A stretch of DNA of 64,000 nucleotides, taken from the NCBI GenBank assembly GCA_964020085.1, contig OZ026607.1, positions 14,149,641-14,213,640 on the forward strand, read 5' to 3'. The translations under genes and the position numbers were made by a program. Source of the stretch: Micromussa lordhowensis. Its lineage: Eukaryota > Cnidaria > Anthozoa > Scleractinia > Lobophylliidae. The notes under the pieces were generated by a model. It did not search any database, had not been told where the DNA came from, and saw nothing but the letters and a program-made list of their open reading frames with translations. This document shows positions 10,945 to 21,150 of the stretch, one piece after another (within the stretch, counting starts at the first letter, position 1; each line of letters starts with the position of its first letter).

Positions 10945-11960
10945 CTAAACTATGTATATTGGCATACTTGTTGAGTGTTTGTTGGCCACTTGTTCTGCAT
11001 ACCACCGCTCAAACTCAGCTTTGTTCTTCGCGCTCATCGTCGGGCTTCGGTCATTCGTAGTCTTCGTTCTCCAAGGTATTGGAAAGAAACCTTTACATAA
11101 CTTGGTCAGTCCGAAGGTGGCAGGAAAGTTGGCGAGAGAAAAAGGAAAAAAGCAGAGAGAGTCCTTGAAGATGAGATCGTCCGATTTTAGCGAGAGGATC
11201 TTGGTACCGATGGTGATTTGATTTTTGACTCCTCGATGGGTTCTGTTCAAGTACTGCAACACAAACATGCAATCGTAGCCTTTGAACCTGTAAAAGACGC
11301 TGAGAACTCGACGATCGTCTCCGTCTTCGTCCACAGCTAAACAAACGAGTGTTGCGCTCTCTGCACATTGCAGACAGAGTAAGATCGGAATCTTTGCAGT
11401 ACGTCAGTGTCCTCCGTGTCTGGGTTTTCTTTCGTAGACTTTATGACACTGTAAACATTTTTGTACGGCTGTGCAAAGGGACCGTTGTTGTTTTCGATGA
11501 CGGAACAGATGATTGATGTAGCAATCTTCCCCGTGAAACTTGCGGTGACATGCAGGGCAGGGAGATCGAGGGTTGGGAAACTTGCTTGGACCCAACGATT
11601 GTTTGGCCTTCGTGAAGTCCGGGCTTTCATTGCGTTGACAGGATAGGTACCATTTTCCCTTGCGCGGATGATGTCGAAAATCATCGGTGTCGTACCCGGT
11701 ATTGCAGACGTGCCAGAGGTAAGATTTGGACAGGAAGCCTTGCAACGATTTGCATCCATTGCAATGACCATCTTTTTTTATGAGAAGGATGATTTTGTCG
11801 GAAGGAGAAGGACCTGCGTAGATGGTCATGTCTCGGTTGTGGATTGATGTGGGTGACTTTGAACTGGTAACCCAACAAGCGGCTTGGAATTTCTCCCGTT
11901 CTAAATGGACGTATGCCAACCGATGCAATTCTTGAGCTGAACGTGTCTAGACAGGACACC
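10945..11960 (-). pseudogene. Polinton (Maverick) protein-primed DNA polymerase B fragment
   Basis: This is a relic of the family B, protein-primed DNA polymerase that replicates Polinton elements. The N-terminal part (11404-11928) has the paired-cysteine region typical of the cnidarian copies: CNGCKSL, CNTGYDTDDFRHHP, CPACHRKFHGEDC and CLQCHKVYE. The 3'-5' exonuclease region follows at 10945-11334, in a different frame, with VFYRFKGYDCMFVLQYL (an Exo II-like motif in which the usual Asn is not seen) and ILSLKSDDLIFKDSLCFFPF. Material between the two and the whole palm/TPR region are missing, and frames shift at about 11340 and 11400. Sequence from 11961 to about 12330 may be a more decayed 5' part. 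The polymerase is certainly inactive. Confidence 0.8.
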
Positions 11961-12534
11961 ACAACTTCCTATTGTTGTAATCTGGATGCCCTAGACCATG
12001 ATCAGCCCTTTCATGGTGACGATAGTCCGACGATAGTCCGAGCACAACAAAGTACATGATTGTCTTGACGGTGATGGTAGGACGTTTGCTGATTTTCCTG
12101 ACTGAGGCCGTACCCGGTTAGTGTTACTTCCCATGACCACGGCCAGGACCAGGGATTTGAATGCAGGTCATATCCAAGGTAATACTATCGTCGAATTCGG
12201 GTTTTGCCAAGACAGAGATCGACTTCTGGGGTGCGGTGCGCTCCCAACTGAACGTGACGGAGATAGAGACGACGAGAAACTTGGAGGATCCATGACTGCA
12301 TGAGATTTACAGTAAAAATTGACCTACGAGCCTCTTTTATTTAATATCGAAAGAAACCAATAAACATTCAGTACTTTTCCAATCACACCACTTCATGGCC
12401 AAATTGAGCAAGTTAGTGTGATCTGACCTTAACTTTGCACGTGATTGATACTGTTTTAATATGGAATGGGGAAGTGAGTCAATTAATATAGCGTCAGCCT
12501 TGCAAGTGGAAGGTTCTGCTTGCAACTCTTCTTT
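11961..12534. other. No certain gene; possible decayed 5' part of Polinton relic
   Basis: On the minus strand I can pick out short stretches that might belong upstream of the polymerase relic, but every frame is interrupted. The plus-strand frame at 12121-12303 has no support. Confidence 0.25.
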
Positions 12535-12605
12535 TCCCCAACCAGAATTTGAACCCTAGTCTCTGTGGCCACACCACTGTGTCTTAACCACTAGTCCATT
12601 GAGGC
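12535..12605 (-). tRNA. tRNA-His(GTG)-like sequence, probably pseudogene or SINE head
   Basis: Seventy-one bases fold as a tRNA. The acceptor arms GCCTCAA/TTGGGGA pair over six positions. The D loop contains CTAGTGGTTAAGAC, the anticodon loop reads GTGTGGC with T33 and anticodon GTG, and the T arm is CTAGG/GTTCAAAT/TCTGG, with an intact B box. The D and anticodon stems each have one A-A mismatch and the end pair is G-A, so I doubt it is a working tRNA. The word TGTGGCCACAG and the D loop closely follow metazoan tRNA-His. It could be an isolated pseudogene or the head of a tRNA-His-derived SINE whose body lies at lower coordinates. Confidence 0.6.
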
Positions 12606-14674
12606 ATGGAAATGAAAATGAATGAAAATATGAGTACTTACACTGCTTTCAGACTCATCCAGGTAGACGATCATGTCACGCTCCCACTAGTCTTGTTCCT
12701 CCATGTTGGCACGAGGAATTTTTTCTAACTTTTCCTCACTAAGATTACTGTTTGGATTCAATCCCAGTTTCTCTTTTGTGATGCCATGAAAAGAGGTGGT
12801 ACACCCTATTCCCTCTTTTGACAAGAAATAACTTTGATCTTTCTACAACAACAACAACAACATAGTATTTTTGTCAAATGAGAGATTTTTACAAATTCAG
12901 TTTCTTCGTGGCTTACATGACCCTCTTAAGGCCCATTTTCACCCTTGATGCACTGCGCACCGTGATACCTTCATCTTGAATTTCGTTTTACACGAAATTA
13001 CCGAATTTTGCGAAGCTAACTTGCATCGCTTGTTCTCAAAGCAGTCCTTGGAACATTTTTCATGCTCTTGCTGTAAATACTTTCTCTTGTTGTCATTTTT
13101 TTATATTTCTGAAAGTATTTCGTACATATTCTGTATATGTTCGTAAATTTTGTCCTGTGAAGAGTGTAAACTGAGGGTGACTAGCCTACACGACTCCTAC
13201 GGTTCGTGACATCTGTACATTTGCCGTCCTCTGTTCGGTCTCTCGACGTTTTTGTTGCTTCACTCGTGTTTATGAAGGGCACTTCATGTTGTGTTATAAA
13301 GAGGAATTTTAAGTAGAGCTGAGCCGTTAGACTGTGCTGTACCAAATTTTAGAGGTCATAGGTCTGTATGGTTTCCGCTGTTGTCGGCATGTCGTTTTGC
13401 CGAGTTTGACACCTCTGTAATTTGCCATGTGTTTATGCATTGTTTGGGCTCATTTCTACTGCAAGATATGTCTCCAAGAATTTGCTTTCGAGGGACAAAA
13501 TATGAAATTTACCGTAAATATGTTGCTTACTTGCATCATATATTGTGACGCCGGGCCCGGCCGTTTGATTAAAACGACTGCATGCAAGTACAGTATGTAG
13601 ATATCCTATTTGTCCTCGTACGTTTTTCTTCGGAGACGTCGTAGCTTTACTTCGAGAAAGCTATACATTTGTCTATCTAGAGACGTTCTTATATTGCTTG
13701 CATATATCTGATCGAGCTTATGTTTCTCGAGCTCGATGTATAGGTTTATTCCTCCTTTTGTTCGTTCTTATACCACATGATTCAGTCAAATGTTGCTGTT
13801 TATGCGTAAGTCTGTTGACTGTGTTGCGTGTTCTATTTTGCCATTGTTCGGTTTACTTCAGGCAAGACCAATGTTTCGATCCTCCATGTGGATCTCATCA
13901 ATTGCCGGTATTTCTAAAATACTCTGTACGCCTGAATTTTCTAGTGCAACTCGTACATATGTGAGAATGTAAGACATTCTGTGGCTTGGCACAAACGTCT
14001 GGTGGTGTGTACACCATCGATTAACGACCCGTAATCGTTTCCTTGCTGGGATTCATCGTTGTTAATGGATTCATCCACTTCCATGAAGATCCAATACTTA
14101 TAACTGGAATTAAACAAGGCAATGTGACACAGACTAAACGCCGCGCGAAGCTTTGAATGTTTCCCGTCAAATACAAGCCTATAAAAAGAGATGGCCAATC
14201 AGAGTGCCTCATTTAACAATAGATCGGTTGTTGATTGATAGTTGAATCAGAACTGACAATATCACACTCCGAAAAAAGAAAAAGAGGACAGAGTGTCCGG
14301 CAAAACATCAAGATTTTATAGTGTGCCCAAGCTCGAAATTTCCCCAGCTACAAAGTCAAAACAGTATACTTGAAATCGCTTGACATTTCTAAACAAACTA
14401 TCTGCTATTTTATAAAGAATAGAATAAGTTATTTCGTGAAAATTTTATAATAATTTCAGACTGCCGGCTATCTAGTCTTTTGAAACACTTCCCGGTCCGG
14501 GTATCTAAACTCTTCGCTATTTGCAAGCCAGCCTTAGTAAAATCTTGTCGGTAATTAAACTTAAAGAAATAAACTTGAAACTTGACTTGACACAGTGTTC
14601 TAGGAATTAAATTATACTCTGGAAATATTGTCTGATCACTGATTCCTATTAAAAGCCTGAAATTGTGGACATGA
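12606..14674. other. No recognised gene
   Basis: The (CAA)n run at about 12844-12861 may be the tail of an old LINE or SINE on the minus strand. The overlapping frames at 13698-13972 and 13941-14212 are short, have no domain I recognise and disagree with each other in strand and frame. I see nothing else. Confidence 0.4.
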
Positions 14675-15033
14675 TTAGGCCAGAACGTTTATCCCAGACT
14701 TCAGTTTCGTGTCTCTACCATGACTATTGTATACTTCATCCTTTTCACAAAAAAGGTCGATATTTCCACCTCCGCAAGAAGAATATTCTTTGAGATAACT
14801 ATACGCTTCTACAAATGATTTCTGAATACTTTCCAGCCTGTGACAGGTATCTAAATTGTGTAAAGAAGTATAAAAAAAGCCCAACTGGAACACGCCAGAC
14901 ACGCCGCCATCTTGGAATTTGAATGTTGATAGGACGCTGGGAACGAGTTCTATAACCCATGATGCAATTGCACGGTGAATTGAATTGCAATGAATTGCGC
15001 GGTTACTTTCAACGGTCATACGAAGTGTGATCA

Positions 15034-16701
15034 ATGGCGGGACGTGACGATATTCTGAGACTTTTTACTACGAAATGCCTGTGGAATGATGTTCAAAAGG
15101 GAAAAAATCTGGATCTTGTGGCTCTAGGAACAATTGTAAGCATAAAGAATCGCAAGCCTTCTGAACTCAGACTTGATAGTGTGTTTTTGATGATAAGTAA
15201 ACTTACTGTTTAAACCAACAAAGGAGAATTTGAAGAAGAACTGACTACAGAGCGGAGAGAAAAATGGATAAAAGCGATCAGTCGCGGAGACACGGAATCG
15301 AAAGACGTTTTAAACAGCGAACGGGTATGTGGCAAGCATTTTGTTTCTGGGAAGCCAGCTCCTTCCTGGCATAAGCACGAAGTGGATTGGGTGCCCACAT
15401 TGCAACTTGGCAAGAAAAATTATCGCCCTAAATAAGACCATGATGCGAACGCAGAGAGAGCTAAAAGGGCAAAGAAGCGAAAGCAACTTGCGATCGAACG
15501 ACAGGAACGCGAAGCGGCAGAGAAACGTCAAAAGCTTGTGGAAAGCAGCCTTCCTGCTGCTCAGATCGACTTTAGTCAGCCAAGTACTTTAGTCGACTTT
15601 AGTCAGCCAATTACTTCGACAGAAGAAGAGGGAAATCGAGACGAAGGGAACGAGGAGGCCCTTTCTTCTGATATGGCGGCCATAGCAGTCACGTCTGGCG
15701 AAGGTGAAGAAATTGAACCAGAAACTGTTAAGGACGCCGAGTGCCAAACTACCGAGTTTGACTATATGTTTCAGACAAGCAGCTATCAAGCCCCAAATAA
15801 GGATTTCTTTGACACTGACGATAAAGTTCGCTTTTACACTGGGCTACCCTGTATGGAAGTACTAATGGTTGTTTTCGAGCACGTCTCCTCACATGTTAGA
15901 CGGCAAACACAATCGCTCAACAGATTTCAAGAGTTCATCATTGTACTCATGAAACTGAGACTAAATGTACCGTTGCAGGATCTTGCAAATCGGTTTGTTG
16001 TTTCAGTGTCAACAATTTCCAGAATATTTTCCCACTGGGTTGTTGCGATGGACACGAGGTTATTTCGCTTTGTGTACTGGCCAGACAGGGACCAGCTGTG
16101 GAGAACAATGCCCCAGTGTTTCCAGTATGCATTAGGAAAGAAAACAACTGTTGTAATCGACTGCTTTGAAGTATTTATCGAGAGGCCTTCAAACTTGCTA
16201 GCCAGGGCGCAGACTTTTTCAAGTTACAAACATCACAATACTATCAAAATTCTGGTAGGGATAACTCCTTAGGGAACTATTTCTTATGTGTCTGAAGCCT
16301 GGGGAGGTAGAGTCTCGGATAAATTTATAACTGAGAACTGTGGTTTCCTGGACAAACTGCTTCCAGGAGACATGGTAATGGCAGACCGGGGATTCACCAT
16401 CACTGAGAGTGTTGGACTGAGAAATGCTAAACTGGTTATACCAGCTTTCACGAAGGGTAAATCGCAGCTTGACCCAGTGGACGTAGAGCAGACAAGAGGC
16501 ATTGCAAATGTTAGAATTCATGTTGAACGTGTTATTGGACTGCTTAGAAGGAAGTTTACAATACTGGAAGGTACCTTGCCAACTGACTTTCTAATATGTA
16601 ATCATGAAACCTCTGGCAGGCGTACTGCATTGGTGGACCATATGATAAGAGTTTGTGCAGCTCTTGTTAATTTTTGTCCTCCAATTGTGCCATTTGATTA
16701 G
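15034..16701 (+). pseudogene. THAP-DDE transposase (ISL2EU/Harbinger-like), recently broken
   Basis: A transposase with part of a THAP zinc finger followed by a DDE_Tnp_4-type nuclease. The THAP half begins after a likely acceptor near 15209 and keeps LTTERREKWIKAI and the C-x2-H pair in ERVCGKHFVSGKP. The first Cys pair would be in an upstream exon; a small frame from ATG 15034 to a GTAAGC donor near 15138 is a weak candidate. A Lys/Arg-rich linker leads into the helix-turn-helix ([19 protein letters not shown]). The triad is present: Asp at 16159-16161 (VIDCFEVF), Asp at 16384-16386 (MADRGF) and Glu at 16525-16527 (HVERVIG). Two stops, TAA 15433-15435 and TAG 16270-16272, each one C-to-T step from Gln, interrupt a frame that is otherwise open to 16701. 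I could not find its inverted ends. Confidence 0.85.
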
Positions 16702-17304
16702 GTCAACTTCACATTTAGATACTTTCTTTACGTCTTCTATTAAGCCACCTGGCCATGGGTGTTTTTAATTTATTTCAGGGGATTTCAAGAGGTGGAATAA
16801 AAATCTTGCAAAGTGCAGCTCAGTGAAAACTATCAGGATACAATCGGGTATGATATTAGGACTTAGGTCCTGATCTGAGTTAAAGCTGCAAAGATTTGCT
16901 TCCAAATCTGCTTAATCAACAAACTAAATTTGTGAAAAATCATATGCGAACCTCAAAATTGCAAAAAAAAGCTGTCGCGAAAATTTCATGTATACATTTT
17001 TCTGTGCAAGGGGAGAGGTGACCTAATAAATTTCTTTTCTAAAGAGGGTTGGCTCAATAGAGGATTTATAGTAGACAGAGTATGTGGTATGATTTTTGTA
17101 GAGGAAATAGCTTGATTATTTCATCCCAACAGGCAATGGATATTTACAAAAGGGTTCAGTTCCCTTGTAAAATGACGTAATGACCTCTGGCCTTTCAAAT
17201 GTTCTTTCCCCTTGTAGGTTTAGTTATAACATTGTCATTGATGTTTCTTTTGCGAACAAAAAGTACAACAAAACAAGGGAAAGTTTAGTTTGAATGTAAT
17301 TCAG
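16702..17304. other. 3' flank of THAP-DDE transposase, no gene
   Basis: AT-rich DNA that probably includes the 3' untranslated part and the right end of the transposon. I could not match it to an inverted copy left of 15034, so the element boundary is unknown. Confidence 0.35.
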
Positions 17305-17391
17305 GGGTCAATTCAATAAAACTCTTACAAGTGTAATTTACAAATGTTACACTTATGAATTACAACTTTAAATGTTTTATTGAACTGACCC
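17305..17391. mobile_element. 87-bp fold-back MITE with CAG duplication
   Basis: The ends GGGTCAATTCAATAAAAC and GTTTTATTGAACTGACCC are inverted copies with one mismatch, and the centre (GTGTAATTTACAAATGTTACAC) is also inverted, so almost the whole element forms a hairpin. CAG flanks both sides (17302-17304 and 17392-17394). A 3-bp duplication fits the PIF/Harbinger group, though CAG is not its usual TWA target. Confidence 0.75.
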
Positions 17392-17394
17392 CAG

Positions 17395-18237
17395 AGATCA
17401 ATAATTTTTAGAACATTTAGTTGTCAGATGTTATTAAGAGAACACATTTTTCAAGTTGCCATTAAGAAACTAACCAGTTTCATTAACCACTATGAGGCAG
17501 CCAAGGAACAAGAATTAAAACTTAGATATGCGCATTTCCATTCATGATATCTACATCACATCATTGTTTGTCCTTAGTGTGCTAGGACTTGTGTACATAG
17601 TCATAGCCAGGGGCATACCTAGGATTTACAAATTTGAGGGCAGTGTAGTAGCTTTTAACAGATTCATTATTGCATTATGTTCTTTTTTGGGGACAAAAAA
17701 ATTACTTCAAAGCTTGTAGGCTGTTTACACCCCTAATTCGATCGATATGGTAAGATATTTTTTGTAGGGTGATGCACTCTGTTACTTGCTTGGATACTAC
17801 GATGCATAATAAGTAATAAAAAGCTAAGACAGTTTGTTACAAACAGATTTTAATCTAGACTCTCAAGTGCCAGGAAAAAAGACAAATATTTCACATACAA
17901 GGTAAACAAGTAGCATGACTTTATTGAATTAATAATAAGACTTCAATTTCTAATTTTTCTAGTCCTTTCGAAAACTGTGTAATGAGATTTGTAAAAATAA
18001 ATGATCAATATATTTTACACAACATGGTGATTGCTGTAGGGCAAAGGTAAAGAATGGTATCAATTGAACATGCTGTTTAACATTTAACATGATTACATCT
18101 GCAATGTTCTGACTGTGAGTTCTTCCACAAAAGAAACACAGGTGTGACATGTTTACTGACATGCAGTGCATGTATTTTCTTAGCTGCAGCCAAGTAAGGG
18201 CCTGCATGCTACATCCAGGGGAGGTGGGAATGTGTGG
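17395..18237. other. No recognised gene
   Basis: AT-rich. The frames at 17528-17719 (plus) and 17959-18207 (minus) are short and show no domain or splice context that I trust. Confidence 0.4.
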
Positions 18238-18347
18238 TCCTAGAAAATATCAATACCCACCCCATGGAAGGTCATTGGAATTTCTGGGTGGGAGAATTCA
18301 AACGAAAATAACTTCGATGGGGGAGGTATGGATATTTCCTGGAACCA
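18238..18347. repeat. Imperfect inverted repeat, about 110 bp
   Basis: TCCTAGAAAATATCAATACC near 18238 is answered in inverse orientation by GGTATGGATATTTCCTGGAA near 18347, with a CCCCAT/ATGGGG pair further in. It looks like a small fold-back element. No target duplication is clear. Confidence 0.5.
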
Positions 18348-19128
18348 GACAATAGTTGCCTGATATCCTATGTGAAGGCTTTGTCTGAATTGCTTTATAT
18401 CAAAGCCGCAGATACAGAAATATCTGAAAATTATATTATACAAAGTACAGATGATATTCCATGTTCCTGTTACTGTTGTAAAATGGCGAGCTTTCCTTGA
18501 ATCCGTGTCACAGCTTCGATGTAAAACATCACGCTCGCTACATGGGAACAGGATTCAGCCAGTCCTGTCTTGCAGCCTAAGCAATGCGCAGAGATTATGG
18601 TTCCGTCCTTTTCTGCAATGATCCAAATGTTCACAAGAGGATCATTCATTCGCTGCAAATGTCTCACCTTGGCCACATCAACACTCTTGCTCGCGATCTC
18701 TTTCAATTAACAAATTTAAATTTAATTTGAAAAAATGGATGAATATTACTTAAAGAATGAATTCACTGCTTCTAATCCTTCTTTAAATATTTTGTATTAT
18801 ATTATTTGCATGCTCTTTCTTTTTAGTAGCAAAATTTTAAATACTTTTATTAGTTGTAAATAACATTTAAACGTAGTTAGGTAGGAGGCCCTGTAATAGG
18901 GATAACCTCTGGGTCCTCCGTTTCAGGATTGATTTCTGAATAAAGTATTATTTCCCTTCAGGTTGAACTGACGTAACGAAACCAGAAACCATCTGGTTGT
19001 ACGCCTCCGAACTTCTGAAGGCCTTAAACTGCTTATTTATGTAATAGCTTGTCTCTAAAACTAAATAGGAAAGCAAGTCCGAGACTTCTATAGGAGGCAA
19101 ACATTCTGAGCTGAACTGATCGCTTCTA

Positions 19129-20431
19129 TCACCGCTAAATGTAATAACAACGCTAAATGTAATACCAACCGTAAATGGAATAAAAAATAACTCTGAAAGT
19201 AATACTAACCACAAATGTAATAAAAATCAACCTTAAATGTAATAACTTACCCCACCGTAAATGTAATACAATTAACTCTAAATGTAATAAGCTGACCAAC
19301 CGTAAATGTAATACAATTTAACCTTAAATGTAATACCACGTTATTAAGAGCGGTAAAGGCGTAAATGGCATCAATATTATCAGTGATATGATATATCACT
19401 TCGACAGATTATCGGAATACCTAATCACAGTTATTCCCCTTTAATTACTAACTACACCGTTAGGCGCAGATTACACCTGGGGGGTTACTCCCATACAATA
19501 CCTACAAGGGTATGCGCTGCCCAACGGGGTCATGATTTTGGAGCTCCTGAGTTAGAGACGTTTCCTAAACAGGGTATAATATTTTGAATGCACGAAATCT
19601 CCACTTTTGTAAACAAGGAGTGATTGCTTTAAAAAAAATACGATTTAAAACTGTTATACCCTGTGGTGTCCATAGTTAGCTTACGAGCATGATTGTGTGT
19701 GTTTTTGGCTAACCATACCAAATGTAAGGCAAATTCTTTCCAAAACGGGTCCAAATTCTGGAGTCTCGGGCGGCATATACCCACACAAAAAATAGTTCAG
19801 TGTCCCCCCCCCCCCCCCCCTTTACATTATCTGTACCATCTGTATGTTTTTATGTTTTATCATACCACCGTCTCACCAAATCTTTCAAACACATCCAGAA
19901 GGACTCTAAAAAATACCGGGCCCCATTCAAAACGGAGTGTGAACCAGGGGCCCAAACGATCCATAACTGAGTGCAAGCCTTCTCTCGCCCAGGCTTCCCC
20001 ACTATTTTTGCCTATGTACTTGCGCTATCCTCTGCAAAGAATTTCGGAAATGATGTTTGCAAATGCTCCACCATCAGAAGGGCTATTTTTTGGGAAATCT
20101 TTAGACGTTCAGACGTTCCCAGTAAACTTTGACCGGAACTACGCAGAACCTCGGGAATGTTCACGAAAAATAACCGACACTTCAAATGATAAACGGTAAT
20201 CGTAAGGGAGCTTTCAACACTGTTATTACATTTGAGGTTAACTTGTATTACATTAACGGTTGGTCAGCTTATTACATTTAGCGCTAAATTGTACTACATT
20301 TACGGTGGGGAAAGTTATTACATTTAGGGTTGATTTTTATTACATTTGTGGTTAGTATTACATATAGAGTCAATTTTTATTACATTCACGGTTGGTATTT
20401 CATTTAGAGTTGTTATTACATTAAGCGGTGA
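19129..20431. mobile_element. 1303-bp TIR element with TA duplication and long, internally repetitive ends
   Basis: The two ends (19129 to about 19335 and about 20222 to 20431) are inverted copies of each other over roughly 210 bases, starting TCACCGCTAAATGTAATAA and TCACCGCTTAATGTAATAA. Each arm is itself built of diverged repeats of the word CTAAATGTAATA. TA flanks both sides (19127-19128 and 20432-20433), as for Tc1/mariner-type insertions. No transposase is encoded; the long frame at 19693-20199 runs through a poly-C tract and looks accidental. The element sits in the SWIM gene and itself contains another repeat at about 19479-19820. Confidence 0.85.
19479..19820. mobile_element. Nested GGGGGGTTACTCCC-type MITE
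   Basis: The left part reads GGGGGGTTACTCCCATAC then GGGTATGCGCTGCCC. The right part carries the inverted GGGCGGCATATACCC and ends in a run of 18 C. The motifs match a very common coral repeat known to me for GGGGGGTACTCCC ends and GGGTATGTGCCGCCC cores. The poly-C end has probably grown by slippage. It lies inside the 1303-bp element, so it inserted later. Confidence 0.6.
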
Positions 20432-20873
20432 TACAATCGCTCGGTATGGCCGCTGGATCTACGCCAACCACATAAATTTTCTTCAAATAGCGCTTTCGGA
20501 CGTGGCCTTTCGAGGCTTTCTACGTAGGATGAAAGCACTGGTATCTCATCTTGTGATTTTGGCTCACTTTCTTGGGAAAGATGAATTATTTGAAGACTTT
20601 GAACGTGAGCGCTTAGAAATGGCATAGTACGTGCATACAATTTCACACCTCGCATGGGCACCAACATGGTGGAAACGTAATTTGCATAAACTTATGACGT
20701 CAGCTGAAAACCAAGAATATCTACGAAACAGACATTTTCAAAAACGGCGACAGATCGAATCGAACATAACTTCCTTCGAAACAAACTGCTTGCAATTTTC
20801 AGAAGCTCTTTTACAAAAATAGACGCATTGATAAAAGCAGAAAGAATCGAAACGAAGGAACCAAATAAAATAC

Positions 20874-21150
20874 CAGTCTGGTAGATCTCGTTAGCAAATC
20901 GACTTAGAAACATGTCCTCAGACTCTTCTTCTTCCTTTACAGCTCTCTGTTCAGCGTACTAGGTGGCTTCTTCTTCGGTGGCAATCTGGCTCGGCACTAT
21001 CATCGTATGACTGGAAATATTCACTTGCCGAGCAGAAGCTAGCCTCTGTACACTCAGAGCAACCTTCACTACTGCTTACAGACAAACTTGACCCAAAATG
21101 AACTTCTGAATCGACAGAGATTTCGCGAATAGATAAAAACTCGACTGATA
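20874..21150 (-). pseudogene. P2X7-like cysteine-rich gene, first exon (copy 1)
   Basis: First exon of the P2X7 intracellular-domain-like family that is expanded in corals. The acidic Ser-rich start (HFGSSLSVSSSEGCSECTEA and FQSYDDSAEP) is followed, after a one-base shift, by QIATEEEAT, a stop, then YAEQRAVKEEEESEDMFLSR. It ends FANEIYQTG at a TG|GTATTT donor (20874), where the family splices in the codon for the Trp before its Cys-rich core. I do not see the Cys-rich exon, so the gene is truncated as well as interrupted. The start of the SWIM gene lies only 250 bases further on, on the same strand. Confidence 0.5.

Larger units (their letters stand above)
18470..20623 (-). pseudogene. YqaJ-associated SWIM zinc-finger gene, split by a transposon
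   Basis: This is the N-terminal part of a multicopy cnidarian gene that normally joins a SWIM zinc finger to a YqaJ-like recombinase domain. It reads leftward in pieces. The start is MPFLSAHVQSLQIIHLSQ at 20623, running to about 20432. The frame resumes across a 1.3-kb insertion at 19126-18954 with CLPPIEVSDLLSYLVLETSY and FKAFRSSEAYNQMVSGFV. An exon at 18706-18470 carries VRHLQRMNDPLVNIWIIAEK and the SWIM-like CLGCKTGLAESCSHVAS. A one-base frame error lies near 20460, just before the insertion. The donor after MVSGFVTSV is unclear and a stop follows at 18470, so the YqaJ part is absent. The two halves on either side of the element are the strongest evidence for both the gene and the insertion. 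Confidence 0.8.

Noticed and set aside
13698..13972. Overlapping plus-strand frames with Cys and Leu runs
   Set aside because: No start context, no domain, and the two frames disagree; no evidence of a gene.
14675..15034. 119-codon minus-strand frame and a CAAGATGGCGGC (YY1-like) word near 14903-14914 upstream of the THAP-DDE gene
   Set aside because: The frame has no recognisable domain, and a single YY1-like word is too common to call a promoter.
19693..20199. 168-codon plus-strand frame
   Set aside because: It passes through an 18-base poly-C tract and the junction of a nested MITE; no domain-like text.
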